From Blasia pusilla (lineage: Eukaryota; Marchantiophyta; Marchantiopsida; Blasiales): DNA of 64,000 bases. Below are positions 48,011 through 61,297 of this stretch, piece after piece (position 1 is the first letter of the stretch; every line of letters starts with the position of its first letter). The notes under the pieces were generated by a model that searched no databases, was not told where the DNA came from, and saw nothing but the letters and a program-made list of their open reading frames with translations. The stretch lies in contig CM114272.1 of the NCBI GenBank assembly GCA_050084515.1, positions 28,334,001 through 28,398,000 of the forward strand, in the 5' to 3' direction. A program made the translations under genes and the position numbers.

Positions 48011-48705
48011 TTCCATTTTTCTCGAGTGAGATTTCTTTGTGGTTTTTCTTGTGATGTGACCTCCACCCTCTAATCTTCAAGACTTATTTGGGCCTTCTTA
48101 CTTATATCACGGGCATGCATGTTTGGATTTTTGTGTAAATTTTTTTTTCATATGCTTAATGTAGCAAAGCAAACGGGTAGGTATTTACTACTTGGAATTA
48201 TAACCAACTCAATGTGGTCAACATTTTTAGGTGTCTCTCCACCAAATTTTTATGGATGCTAAAAGAATGGACAACAATTTAGCACCATGTGAATGGGCAC
48301 CTAGAGTATCGCATTTTTTTTTCTATGCCACCGTGGCAATCAAGGCCGGGTTGTAGGCTTATTTGACATGTTGAGTGTGCCGTGGGCAAGGACCTAGGCT
48401 TTGGCTCTGTTTTTTGGTGCGATGCGATTCGGTTTTGAAGGCTTTGCACATTCCGCGTTTGCAAGCTCCTGCACCCTACTAACAAAGGGGCTGAGACGAT
48501 TGAGGAAGGAAGTTGAAAGATGATGAGGCAGGCAATGCGAGGGGAAGGAGCCGTTTCGGGAGAAAGTATGATTTAGTGCGTTTTTTGGGAGATTGGTAAT
48601 ATTTTTGGACAAAGGAAGGCTCGGATACTGAGTGCTAACTCTAGTGCAAACACGGCATTCTTTGAAACCTGATACACACATTGTTGATACAAAGACCAGG
48701 TGAGT

Positions 48706-49599
<894 letters not shown>

Positions 49600-50362
49600 C
49601 TCTGTGATCTCAAACAACGAGTGATTTTGCTCCTTCAACGTTTCAACTTGTTCATTGGCACGCTTCAACTCACTCTGAAGTTCATTTGTAGAGTCGTTCA
49701 AAGCACTTTCAAAGAAGCCCCTGTATTGTTGTTGGGCGACAAGTTGCTACTCATTAGACGAGCGGACTTGCTCTTGTAGTCGCTCTTGCAAGAGTACTAT
49801 CTACTTTTGAAGTTCAGACTCACGCCACGAATGTTTGCTAATTTATTTTGTAACTTTGACTCATGTTTGGAATGTCTCTGTTCCAATTCTAACTAACGTT
49901 CTTGAGTCTCTTTGATTGTGCTTCTAAGATCGCTACCAATTCTTTGTTCGGATGCCAACAATTCCGAGTCATTTGTGCTTTCAGAGAATTTTCTTGATGA
50001 TCTGAAATCGCTTTGGACCCGCTCTCCGCTTGAGAAGCTCGTTCGATGGTAGACCAGGTGAAGGTGTTTTAGGTATGAAACAGATTCTTTGCATAATTCT
50101 TCATTCTCCACTTCAAGGATGTTACGTCTTGTTTCACCTTGCCCATCATCCGCATGCCCACGCCGAGGACCAGAAGTCACACCAGAGTCATGTGCACTCG
50201 GACCATCTGCCCTTTATCGTGAGTTGCGTCTTTTTGAGCTACACGGAGCTGCTCTTGAGTGTGCATTAACTCTCTTCGGAGCTCAGATTCTACTACCTCA
50301 CTCTCCCTTTTCTTCTCAACAATGGCAGCCTGCATTTGCGCTCTGCCCAAAACACATGACAT
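49600..50362 (-). pseudogene. Coiled-coil protein fragment captured in the CACTA element
   Basis: The minus strand encodes long heptad-like charged segments. At 50362-50177 it reads AQMQAAIVEKKRESEVVESE, then LRRELMHTQEQLRVAQK. After a frame change, 50180-49893 continues with LEVENEELCKESVSYLKH and SELLASEQRIGSDLRS, and charged sequence goes on with stops to about 49600. This looks like a piece of a host coiled-coil gene, perhaps with an exon edge near 50340. I do not recognise the parent protein. It is antisense to the transposase genes. Confidence 0.5.
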
Positions 50363-50984
50363 CAGCGCTATAGAATCATGTAAATCATTTTACCCTTTCA
50401 GAGCTATGTCCCTGTAAAGTCTGGAACGAGAGCTCTGAGTCTGAGTGATAGATTGAAAAATGCTGCGCCTAATTCTTGTCTATTCAGAGAAATATAAAGC
50501 GTCCAATTCTTGGGGTGCGGATGACACCAGATGTCCATGTCCGGATGCGGGATCCGACAAGGAAACATCCAAAATCTTGTCTCTAATTATATATTTTTCA
50601 TGAGAAATTTTATCGTTTCCTCTTTCCGGAGAATTTCGTTGATTCCAACTGAGTCGTAGTGATTAAATGTAGAGCATTAAACTAGATACTGATGAAACCA
50701 ACTCATTCTTTGAAGCAGAAAGCTCAATAGATAAACATGAATAATCAATTCGAGTTATGTTTTACAAATTTCCAATCGGACAAAAGATCCCAACTAAGGA
50801 AAGGGGCACATAGATTATGTCTCTAGATTCAGTTCTCTTGTGCATTCATCAGCACCTGAGATCTACGAGAAAGTTGATTGAGAAAATCCAAAATTCCAAC
50901 CCAAGGGAATCATCTACTAAAATCTTCCTGGACTCTCAGACACTGCTGCTCTAGGATATACTTTCGTAGATTTTGCAGAACAAG

Positions 50985-51385
50985 CTGGGAGAGTTCACAG
51001 GATGAACGACAGAAAATTGATGCCATTACACACCTGCTTACTTAGCTCATCAAGTTTGGAGCATGCAAGATGTAGAGCAACAATGATTTGTACTTTTTGT
51101 TCTGTTTGATCCCTAGTAAGTGAGTGCATCCATGGCAAAATCCTGACATAATGCGCAGGTCTTTGTGTCTTTTGCTATTGTCAACTGAGGAGCACAGAAT
51201 CCGCTTTCTGTGCAAAGTTCAGGACGCAAATATGCCTGAAGTGCCATCTTGAGATCAGGCACGTAAATCTTGACGATGTCCACACACTGCGAAGGAAACA
51301 GATCCACATGGCTATCATTTAGGCTCACAAAAGTATATGTTGTAGTTCTCAGACTGGAGTTAGAGTTCCTGGTATTGCAGTGCAC
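50985..51385 (-). pseudogene. Saposin-B-like fragment captured in the CACTA element
   Basis: The minus strand reads CVDIVKIYVPDLKMALQ and then LCTESGFC, the second half of a saposin B domain. A short linker leads to CALCQDFAMDALTY and, after a one-base frame change, RDQTEQKVQIIVALHLAC and SKLDELSKQ, the first half of a second domain. A GT donor follows at about 51040. The cysteine spacing is characteristic of plant prosaposin-like proteins, which are lipid-binding proteins of the secretory pathway. Another minus frame at 51783-51526 could be an upstream exon of the same or another captured gene, but I do not recognise it. The frame change and missing ends make it a pseudogene fragment. Confidence 0.7.
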
Positions 51386-51785
51386 CAGCTCCTCCTCTTG
51401 ACCAGATTGCTTGTGATTGAGGGGCTAAATAATGCAGGATGCACAGAGAAGCAAGCGAAACACACACTTGACTTGGCTTCACATGAGTAGTAGGAATATC
51501 AAATGCAACTGATTATAGGAGAATCTTACCCCTCTGTAGAAAGATTGAGCTGGAAGAATTCTGAAGTACTCAGAAGGATGAGTACCTTCCCTGTTAGAAG
51601 ACCCCACACCAGCTGATGGTGTTGGTTACCTACAAGCACCAGAGTGCCTCGTTTGGCCGCTAATTTTTTAGTATCAAGAGAAGGTTTAGGAAGTTCTTGT
51701 TTTCTGGACAATGCCTTTTCTGAGGAGAAGTGTATGTCCACTTCTTCTCTGCAACCACACCTGATCGCATCTCCTCGCAACAAAT

Positions 51786-52640
51786 GCAGAGAACCTTACG
51801 GTAAGCTTGTGCATCACATCGGTTTCCCTAAAAGTACATACTTGCGTTTGCTGCATTACATAGTCATAAAGGAGATGCTAGGAATTACTTTAAATTGCAT
51901 GGAGACATATTCAGACCAGATATTGACTCCTGAATGTGCGTCTGTATCTCTAACCTCTACTTCTCAATGATTGCTCGCTCCAAATTATAGAACTAAGTTG
52001 ACGAGAAGCTTCAGCTTTCTGATGTGTTCCTCACTTGTCTTGCGTTTCTTTTCCTATTGACTGATTGATTTTCCTACTGACTGATCGTTGATTTGATGTG
52101 AGTGTAAGGTAAAATACTATGGTCACTCACAGCAGATAAGATTTATAGTTTGTTTGTCTAGATCTTCGCTGGAAACATTTATTAGACGAGGGCCATGATG
52201 AAGTGTACATATCAAAGGATTGAGTCATTATCTAAAGTTGGGTGTGTTACAATTGTCATTCAGGAATGTCGTTGGAAGCATTGGACCGCATCGGTGAGGA
52301 TTGTTAGTGATGATTGAGATCTCCATCGAGATAAGAACCAGGTTAGGTATACGTGCCTTATCATACTTGTCTTGACTTCACGTGAGTATGCATTCAGATG
52401 ATAGCTCAGCCAACCGTGGTTTATGGAATTCGTTATTGAGGCAAGATGTCATGGTTTTGGATGTGTTTGGAATGTTTGATTCACGGTTTGGGAATCTACC
52501 AATCCCCTTAGAATGGATTTGAACCACCGGTTAGAGTAAAGGCACATGATTCCAAGTTGTGGTAACGGAAAGCACACGTGCTAGTGTACTAGGTTGTAAA
52601 GATTGCGGTGTCCGTGCAATGACCGTAAGGGTGGGTCTCG
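51786..52640. other. CACTA internal stretch upstream of the transposase
   Basis: No recognisable coding sequence. It probably contains the 5' region or first intron of the transposase gene. Confidence 0.4.
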
Positions 52641-55600
52641 TTGTCCATCGGCAAGGTGGAAGCACATTTGAGAAAAAATGGACGTTCGGCGCTTTGTCGA
52701 GTGCCGAAATCTAGGGATGGATGGGACTCTTCAGATGAGGAGTGGCTTATGCATGATCTTGCTGAAAAAAGAAGCCAAGAGGATAAGACAATGGAGTTAG
52801 CCCCCACCTTCCATGTGGATGGAAGGGAGAGATCTTCCATGGCGAGATATAGACAAGCACATTGCGTTCATAAAATGCTCAATGATATTTTCCAGAAATA
52901 CGACCATATACACGAGGATGGCGAAGAGACATCTCTCATCGATGAATTACGTAACGGGAATATCAAACGAAGAACCACCATTCAATCATGGAGATGAATA
53001 TGAGGAGCTTTTTGAAGCTTGCAAACCCTTGTTCCCCTACAAAAAAACATCTGTTTTGGCTTTTGTCATGTTACTATTTAACATTCAAACCACCCATGGC
53101 GTCCCAAATGTAGCTATTTGACGCAATTTTGAAACTCCTTTGTAAGTTGGTCCAACCGGCAGTGGAACTTGGTGCCACCGAGTTATTATGTAGCAAAAAC
53201 TCATTGGTAAACTAGGCTTAGGTTACAACAAAGATCCATGCGTGTCGGTGGATGTGTTTTGATCCGGGGTGATTTGGCTGGTGAGATCTGCCCATTATGT
53301 GGGAAACCAAGGTTCCGGAAAGTGGGTAGAAAGTTGGTACCATGTAAGGTATTAAGGCATTTTCTGTCATACTCGGATGAGACGTATGTTTAGATGCAAG
53401 ACGTTGTCTGAATTGTTAACCTGGGCCCCCTTGAATCAGAGCAAGGATGGCTTAGTAAGACATACAGCTGATTGCAAGTCATGGCGCCACATGGACAACT
53501 TATATCCGGACTTTGCCGAGGAGAAGAGGAATTGCAGGTTTGGGCTAGCTTTGGACGGAGTGAATCCATTTTCAGACAAGTCGAGTTCGTGGTCAACATG
53601 GCCCGTGCTTCTTGTTAATTATAACTTGCCTCCCTGGCTCCAGACAAAAAAATTCTTTGTGATGCTCTCTTTGATCATACCAGGAAAGGAAAGTGTAAAT
53701 GGGAAAAACATAGACACATACTTGCTTCCTCTAGTGGAAGAGTTCCAAGAAATGTGGAAAGGGGTTAAATTTCATGACGTCCGGAAGGTAGGCGGAAGTT
53801 GGAACTTCATGTTCAGGGCTACCTTACTATGGACCATAAATGATTACCCGACATACGGAACTATAGCTGGGCAGAGCCATGATGGAAAATTAGGATGTAC
53901 TATATGCGGGCCTCGAGTGGATTCTGATTTTTCAAAGTCTTGTGGCAAGCCCATATACGGTTGTCATCGTCGATATCTCCCATTGAGCCATCCATGGAGG
54001 ACCTGCAGGTATGGATCTCACTTCAACGGGAGTGCAGAACTTAGACCACGCGTGCCTAGATACTTTCTAGAGAGATTATTGGATGGGCAAATGAAAAACA
54101 TCCATTTGATGAGAGTGGGGGTCGAGAAGACGGCCCTACTGATCCCTACAAGAGAACTGGGGTGAAAAGGCTGAGTATACTATATTCGTTGCCATATTGG
54201 CGAGTATCCTGCTCCTTCTCTGTATTATCCATTCTTTATGTTATGAAATAGTGGCTATAGAGGAGGATAGCTTTTGTTTGATTTGATTGTGGATATTAGC
54301 TATCATGTTGAAGTTGTGAGATGTCCATGCTTCCTTAACGATACAATCAGAATTTGCTTATACGCCATACGTTAGATGTAATGCACGTTGAGAAGAATAT
54401 CGTTGAGAATCTAGTCAAGACCTTATTTGGAGTGAAAGATACTGTGAAAGTAAGGAGAGATCTGGAGGCCCGTGGGATTCGATCCCATTTGTGGTTGCAA
54501 CCCCATCCTAGTAAATCCCAAGTTTTGCTTAAACCAGTTTCCGATTATTGTCTATCTCCCCATGACTTGAACACTTTCCTTTCGAGAATTCAAAACTTGA
54601 AAGTGCCATCTGGATATTGTGGAGAACTCTCCAAGCATGTGGTTAATCGAAAATTGGGCAATATGAAATCACATGATTACCATGTCTTCATTCAGCAAGT
54701 CCTTCCTTATTGCATTCGTGGTCTTCTGAAGGACCACGTGAGAATGGTGGTTATTAGATTATCCGGAATTTTTAGAATGGTGTGTACAAAGGTGTATGAT
54801 CCAGCTTTATTTGACAAACTCTTAGAAGAGACTGCCATAACCCTTTGTCTGTTTGAAATGCACTTCCCTCCATCTTTCTTCGACGTGATGACACATTTGT
54901 TGATTCATGTCGAGAAGAGTTGGACATGTGGGCCAAGAGCATGTCGATGTATGTATCCAATGGAGCGATATATGGGGTACATGAAGAAATATGTATGATC
55001 TAAAGCTAGACCAGAGGGGTGTATGGCAGAAGGGTATGTGAAGGACGAGGCATTAGGGTTTGTGACTGAGTATATGAAAAGGTTTGAAGACGTGCGGACG
55101 CGAGTGTGGGATGATGGGGAGGAAGAGGGGGTCGTTGGTGAGGAGCTAGAAGGTGCAGGCACTCTAGTTCGACTTTCGCGAGAAATGATCAACTTAGCAC
55201 ATCATTATGTGTTGCATAATACAGAGGTCATGGTTGATTGGCAAAGGTAAAACTCTCCAATATATGCTTTTCAAGGTTATAGTTATGTGAATTACAATTC
55301 GGACTCTCAAAGTGTATATTATTTTGGTATTGACACATTAAATACAAAAGAATGTACTAATACCATTAACATTGTTATTGAACAGGAAATATCAATCATG
55401 TTCGAGAGACATTCCTTTTGAAAAGTGGATTCGCCTTGCCATTACACAGGATGCAATTGACAACTCAAAAGATCCTGATGCTCACCTACTATCGTTAGCT
55501 ATACCTCCTAATAGTAGGGCATTGTCATTCAAGAGTATGAAAGCCTACGGAAACCACTTCAGGGTAGAAGGGCCAAGTGGTGCGACACCCTTCTCCACTT

Positions 55601-56058
55601 ATGATAGTGGAATAGGTGCAGTATTTATTGATGAAAAAAGTTCCAACCAGAATTGTCTATACTCATACGTTGGGGTGTTGGTTGATATTCTCTTACTTGA
55701 TTATGGGGTTGTAGAACAACCCATAATACTAATGCGAGGGCGGTGGGTTAAACCAGATTGGGATTCAAGAGTAGGATCCATGAAATTAGATAAGGAGGGT
55801 TTTCTGTTGGCCAACTTGAGGTCATGCGAGCCATTAGATCACCAGCCATTTGTTTTCCCATCACAAGTGCAACAAGTGTTTTATGGAGATGCCGATGAGG
55901 GTGGAGGATGGAAAGTGGTAATGAGGAAGGAAGCTAGAGCTTGGAGAGTTTATTTTGATGACTCAGAGTCGCTAGATGGAGCTTGTAATGTTTTGCCCAC
56001 CTTCCATGCCACATGCATGGAACCAGGAATCTACAGATGCAAGTACCTTAGGAGCTAG
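52641..56058 (+). pseudogene. TNP2-type CACTA transposase
   Basis: The N-terminal part (about 52.87-53.1 kb) has the family's EELFEACKPLFP-type segment, followed by frame breaks. The core at 53377-54165 contains RFGLALDGVNPFSDKSSSWS, then WPVLLVNYNLPPW, LIIPGKESVNGKNIDTYLLP and FRATLLWTINDYPTYGTIAG. This is the Transposase_21 (TNP2) catalytic region, which cuts at CACTA termini. A probable intron (54.2-54.35 kb) precedes LDVMHVEKNIVENLVKTLFG and the DUF4218 region (HVVNRKLGNMKSHDYHVFIQ, MYPMERYMGYMKKYV). A further intron of about 130 bp (from 55249) leads to the DUF4216-type C-terminal exon (55384-56058, including YYGDADE-like VFYGDADEGGGWKVV). Stops and frame changes in the N-terminal third suggest it is defective. 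Confidence 0.9.
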
Positions 56059-56407
56059 AGTCCTAAGTGATGCAGAGATGGAAGCGCTAGAGTGGATGTG
56101 CAACATGTGCCAATAATCCATGTATGCGATATGATAGAAGATGTTGATTAGGACTCTAATAACTCACAATCAGATTAGATTAATTCATAGTTGTTTCTTT
56201 GGTACTCATCATTGTGTTTTTTTTTTTGTATGATTCAAATAATTGACTTTTGTTACGAGGATGTAAAGTGAACCTGGTGTTGTTGGGCATAATGGAATGA
56301 AACTCACGTCAACAAGTAGAACTCTCGAATTGCCGTCAAGTTAGGTGTTATTCTTGCTAACTTGTCGTCTCTGAGGGGAGGGAGGCGCTTGGAACGGTGT
56401 ACCTGAT

Positions 56408-59400
56408 ATGACTGAAGAGAACCTGGAATCCAATCAGAGTTCATCTTGGGATGGTATAGATAATGTTCAACAAAGTCCTAATCCATACAAAGAAGAAAGA
56501 AATCGTAGAGTGAAAGAGAGAAAGGCCAAAGAGGCGGAGTTGTTTGGTGGGTTGAAGGATTGGTAAGTATGACCTTGGATAATCTTTTTCTTTTGCTTTA
56601 TTTGGTCAAGTGTATCATGTTCATATAGTGGTTGTACATTAGAAAATATGACAAAATTTGTGTGATCATATTTTGAAGGTTTGTTGCTCCAAGGGTTGTG
56701 AAGGAGCGCAAGCCTTTGCCATTTTGGAATCCTTCCCTTCCACAAAGACGTAGCTTACGGTTGGAGGAGAAGGCCACTAACCAAAGTGTAATCCCCGAGG
56801 AGATTCGAAAAGATTGTTCAGATAGTGATTCCAAAGACCCCTATTATAATCCACTCCTTGAGATGGACTTCTTGGGGACTGAAGAGGATGACGACTTGTG
56901 GCTGGAGGATGGGAGGGTACTTTCTCTTCACATCTTGTTGTTTTGCTACTCTCTTCAGATTTCAGAATTATGACAACTGTGTTAACTCACAACGAAATGT
57001 CTGTTTTGAAGGAGCGTCCAATTGAACCATCCAAACAAGCAAAGGAGCGTCCAATCGAACCATCCAAACAAGGAAGTGTACGAAATTCCACCAATACAAA
57101 CGATGCGGTAATGTAATTGTACACATGGAGGAATATTCAACTATCTCTATATGTATGATTGGTATGTAATAAATTGAGTGGTAGAAGCTTGTCATTATGA
57201 CTTCACTAATCTTTGCTCATCAAATGGTCTCTAGTTTAGTTTATTCACCCATTTACTTCCATGTGCAGCCCATGGATGGAACTCCATCACAACCCATAAT
57301 GCCTTCGCAAGCATATCCCCCTCATCCACCCCCATGGGCACAGAGCCAGATGCCGTGGTGGGTACCAATGATGATGCAATCACCGATGGGTTATGGAAGT
57401 CAATTTCAGCCACCATGGACCAATGGAGCTCAATCATCCATGAACATCCCACCCCCATGGGTAAGTAGGCTTACTATTCTGTTCTTTCTTGTTTTGCACA
57501 CGGGAATTCAATTAATTGGAAGTCTAACTAGCTAATTGTATTTCTTTTGTGGACACAAGGGACATGGGCCATCCCAACCGCTGCCCCCAACACCATTGGT
57601 ACCTCCATTGGCCAACGGGAATACGGATGATGAATTATACCGTAGTAGGTCTCAATCTTGCACAACACCAAGCCCATCGGAAAATTTGACCCCGCAAGCA
57701 GGTGCATCTAAAGGTGACTTCTCACTTGGTTCCAAGTTTGCAAATTTATACTAAAATAAGTTGTTGTATTATGAAAGGTGTGAAACTGTTACTAGTATAA
57801 GTTGGTCTTATAGTTAATATAGTTCAACATAATTATGATTTGGTGAGTTTATAATTGTCGGCCCTACATTTTTTATATCTGAGAATTGGGATGGTGGTAT
57901 ATTTGTAGGAGAGCGGCAGAGTCGCACAAAACGTGATTTGTGGACTCGTGATGTCTCCATTAGGAAGGAGCAAAACTTAAAACCTAGATGTGAGCTCATG
58001 CCAAATGGTATTCCGTCGCCTAGAGTTCCTGGTTATGCGCCTTGGCTAAATGAATTGAAGGTATGGGTGATGAGGTACTTGGACTTATCATGTATTGAGA
58101 TTGGTAAACAGAATTCTATCAAAGCATGGTCATTGTTCGTAATCACATCCTTGAGGCATACACATATGTGGGTGCATCATCTCTTTCGCTTGATTTCATG
58201 AAGAAAAAAATAGCACAACTATGAAAACCGAGCGATCCAATGTCAAGAACTATTGGACATTACATGGGGCTCATCGAGCAGTCCCATGTCACCCTGAGTC
58301 ATGGAATCGATTAGTAGATTATTGGCTCTCCGAGGAGGGCAAAATGAAGGCAGAAAAGATGGCTCGAGCAAGGGCCAAGGTCCAGACTTTAAATTTCTCC
58401 GGCCGTGCAGGTTTAGATGGACTTGATGTAAGTCATCTTGGCATTCCCTAATTTTCTTGCTAAAATTATATAATGGTAGAAAACTTCCATTATTGCTTCA
58501 TTTCCATATTTGCATTGAATCCTTTCACATGCATGAATTTCATAATTTATGTATTTAAGGAGCATGTGCAGGTGCAACAACGTACCTCAAAGGAGTCCTT
58601 GGGCACGGGGCTAGAATATACGGAGAGAAGCGAGTTGCCTAAGCAACCAGGTTTCACACAATTGAGTTCATCGGTAAATGTAAATGCTTAACTCTTTTCT
58701 TACCCGTTGGATTGACATGGCTAGTATTATGACCTTCATCTGATTGGGTCATGGAGTTAATATCATATCCTTAATCATGTTGAATTATGATGTTAGTATC
58801 ATGATTGTATCTAAGTGTGTAATTGCAAAACCATATTTTTTTGGTACCTAATTGATCGTTGGATTATATATGCAGAGTGTGGAATCTAGAGTCACTATTC
58901 AATTGGAAGAAGTGGAAAAGAAGTGGAGCGCAGATTTGGATGATATGAAGTTGCAGATGGAACGGCTAAACAAGGCATTAAGTGTACTCATGGAAATGGT
59001 GTCCAAACTTACTTCAAAGGATGTGTCTTCAACACCACACTTGATTTCTAGTTCCCCGCCATCCAATTCCCAACCATATGCAACAACAGATGAGAAGCTC
59101 ACATCAGGTAGCCCATTCTCATTCTTCCGCCCTTGGTTTTCAATGGTTATAACTACTTGTCCTTTCCAGCATGAGCATTTCACAACTGACTTTCTTTGTT
59201 TTGAATAACTTACAGTCAGTGTTGAACCTATACCAACGTCTACCGCCGGACAATTAGGGAAGAGGAAGATCTCCACACAAAAAGAGGCAATGGCAACTAC
59301 ACAATCTGGTGGTAAGTAGAGAGTTTAGCTTTAGTACATGTAGGGTCTTATAATATAATTACTTGTTGAAGTGAAGAATCTGGTTTTACAATTCATTTCT

Positions 59401-60342
59401 CAATACTTGGGTTGTTTGTTGAAGTGCCAGAACGGAGCAACAAAAGGAGAAGTTCCATAGAAAGTGCAGATGGTGATACTCAAATCACTCGTAAGTATGT
59501 CATCCTTGGCATAATGAATTTATCTGTGGCATAGTTTTCAAACTATCCACGAAACAAAACTCATTTCTTCCTACAACCTTCAATGGACTTTGTCGTGCAT
59601 AATGTGCAGAAAACGTGAGTATGGATAGCCAAGCCAAATCATCACCATCCAAAAGACAGAAGTCTAGGCTACAATCTAATGGTTTGAATGAGCAGGAAAG
59701 TGAAATCAGATCAGGCCCGTCTAAGAAAATAACTAAGGTAATTTATCTCATCTATAATGGCCTCTTCTATTCAAGGTTTATATGATGACACTGATAATTC
59801 TTGTTGTGGACAGTCAAATGGTCGTCTAGGACTTGTGAACTTTTCACGTCATCTTCCGAAATGGGGATGGTCTTTCAAACAGGTATATCATAGCAATTTT
59901 TTATTTTCAGATTAATGGTGCAAATGCATGTGGAAAGAATTTGAATTGGTACTAACTAAATGCCTGTGTATTTTTTTACCTACGAATTGGTGATCACATA
60001 TTACTCACCAAGCCAAAGTTGAGTAGGATGGTGCTTGGGTCAGGAGTTATATCAGGTTTTGGTGGGAGAGACAAGTTCCATGCCAAAGACATCCCCTTAG
60101 GCGTGATGAGGGTTGATCTAAACGAGGTGTTCGAACGAGAACATGCTTTGTGGATGCGAATTTGATAGACGAACCCCGCACAGAAACATTTGGTGATGCT
60201 CTTGGTTCAAGCATGCTCGGCAGGAGAGATGCATATGAGAAAGGTGATTCAATAGAATTGTCTTTTCTTTTGGCACCCAACTATCTAAGGTGCAATAACT
60301 TTGTTTTTATGGATGACATAATCTCTCTTGCTCTTTCAAGAT
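56408..60342 (+). pseudogene. Second CACTA gene (plant En/Spm Ptta-like), multi-exon
   Basis: It begins at ATG 56408 with MTEENLESNQSSSWDG. That exon splices in phase to FVAPRVVKERKPLPFWNPSL at about 56680. Later exons encode a Pro-rich segment (PPHPPPWAQSQMPWWVP, 57.27-57.46 kb) and a Ser-rich linker (57.56-57.71). A basic and aromatic block follows (RVPGYAPWLNELKVWVMRYL, about 58.02-58.1). Then come a Ptta/En/Spm-type block (ESWNRLVDYWLSEEGKMKAE, 58.2-58.45), a coiled coil (58.88-59.05) and Lys/Ser-rich exons. The last exons carry FHAKDIPLGVMRVDLNEVFE and, in another frame, RTETFGDALGSSMLGRRDAY. Such genes in CACTA elements encode accessory DNA-binding proteins that act with TNP2. Frame shifts near 58.2 and 60.15 kb suggest decay, so exon limits are approximate. 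Confidence 0.7.
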
Positions 60343-61293
60343 GAGATCATAAACCCTATTATATTTGATATTTGTATTTTTATCTATTTTTGAATGATAA
60401 CCCCATGTAATAATGATTAATTTTGTAATTTGGTGTATGGAAGCTACTCTTAAGTGACATTCCACCCCTCAAAATCTGTTTTCAAAAGAGGATTTCAATA
60501 ATTCAGATCCATTCATTCTTGCACCGTTCAAAAGGCATAATAAATATTCCAAAATATCAAAAATTTGTATTCCCACTAGTCATATCAATATAACTTGCAC
60601 GGTACTCTTCAAAAACTAAAGTAGTAAGCTTCAAGTTCTCTCTAGTCATAATTGTATGACTCATGCAGTTCTGTTGCAATGGCTATATAATTTCCGCTAC
60701 TCATATAGTCATATCTTCACGACTAAACCAGTTGTGTCCTCTTTTATAGTAGTCATGTAACTCTACTCTTCTAGTCATAGTACATGACTACATGAGTCTA
60801 TACCAACATTTCAATAAAATAAAATGACTACATGAGTTGCCAACTATAACTCAATGGAGTATACTTGGTGCATTTTGATAGGATATCCTGAAATTTTGCA
60901 CACCAACCATGACTAAAGGAGTCGTTGGTGGTAACTAGAAAAATATACACATATGACTAGACGAGTCGTACTCAAGTCTACATCATCAGTGACATGTCAC
61001 AGCAATAGTCCATGTCATCAGTGACACATCACACTAAATAGTCCATGTCATTGATGATGTGTCATTATTCCACGTCATTCGAGTGACGTGTTAGTCATGG
61101 CCTCATGACTACACCTTCTAGTCATATACCAACCTCCACCTAAGCTGACCATCCTAGTTAGCCTAGTCGCCAAACAAATATGACTTGGCTTTTGTGTCTA
61201 AAATAGTTGTTAGTCATTATTAGTCGTGGTATGTAAAATATGACTCATATGAGTCATATAACCTAGTTATAAAACCAGGGATTTCTTCTAGTG
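60343..61293 (+). repeat. CACTA right subterminal and terminal repeats
   Basis: From about 60640 to 61265 the words TAGTCAT, ATGACTA, GAGTCAT and GACTCAT recur many times in both orientations. They mirror the left end and lead up to the terminal repeat ATTTCTTCTAGTG. Around 60990-61090 a local repeat of CATCAGTGACACATCAC-like units is present. No gene lies here. Confidence 0.85.
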
Positions 61294-61297
61294 GACC

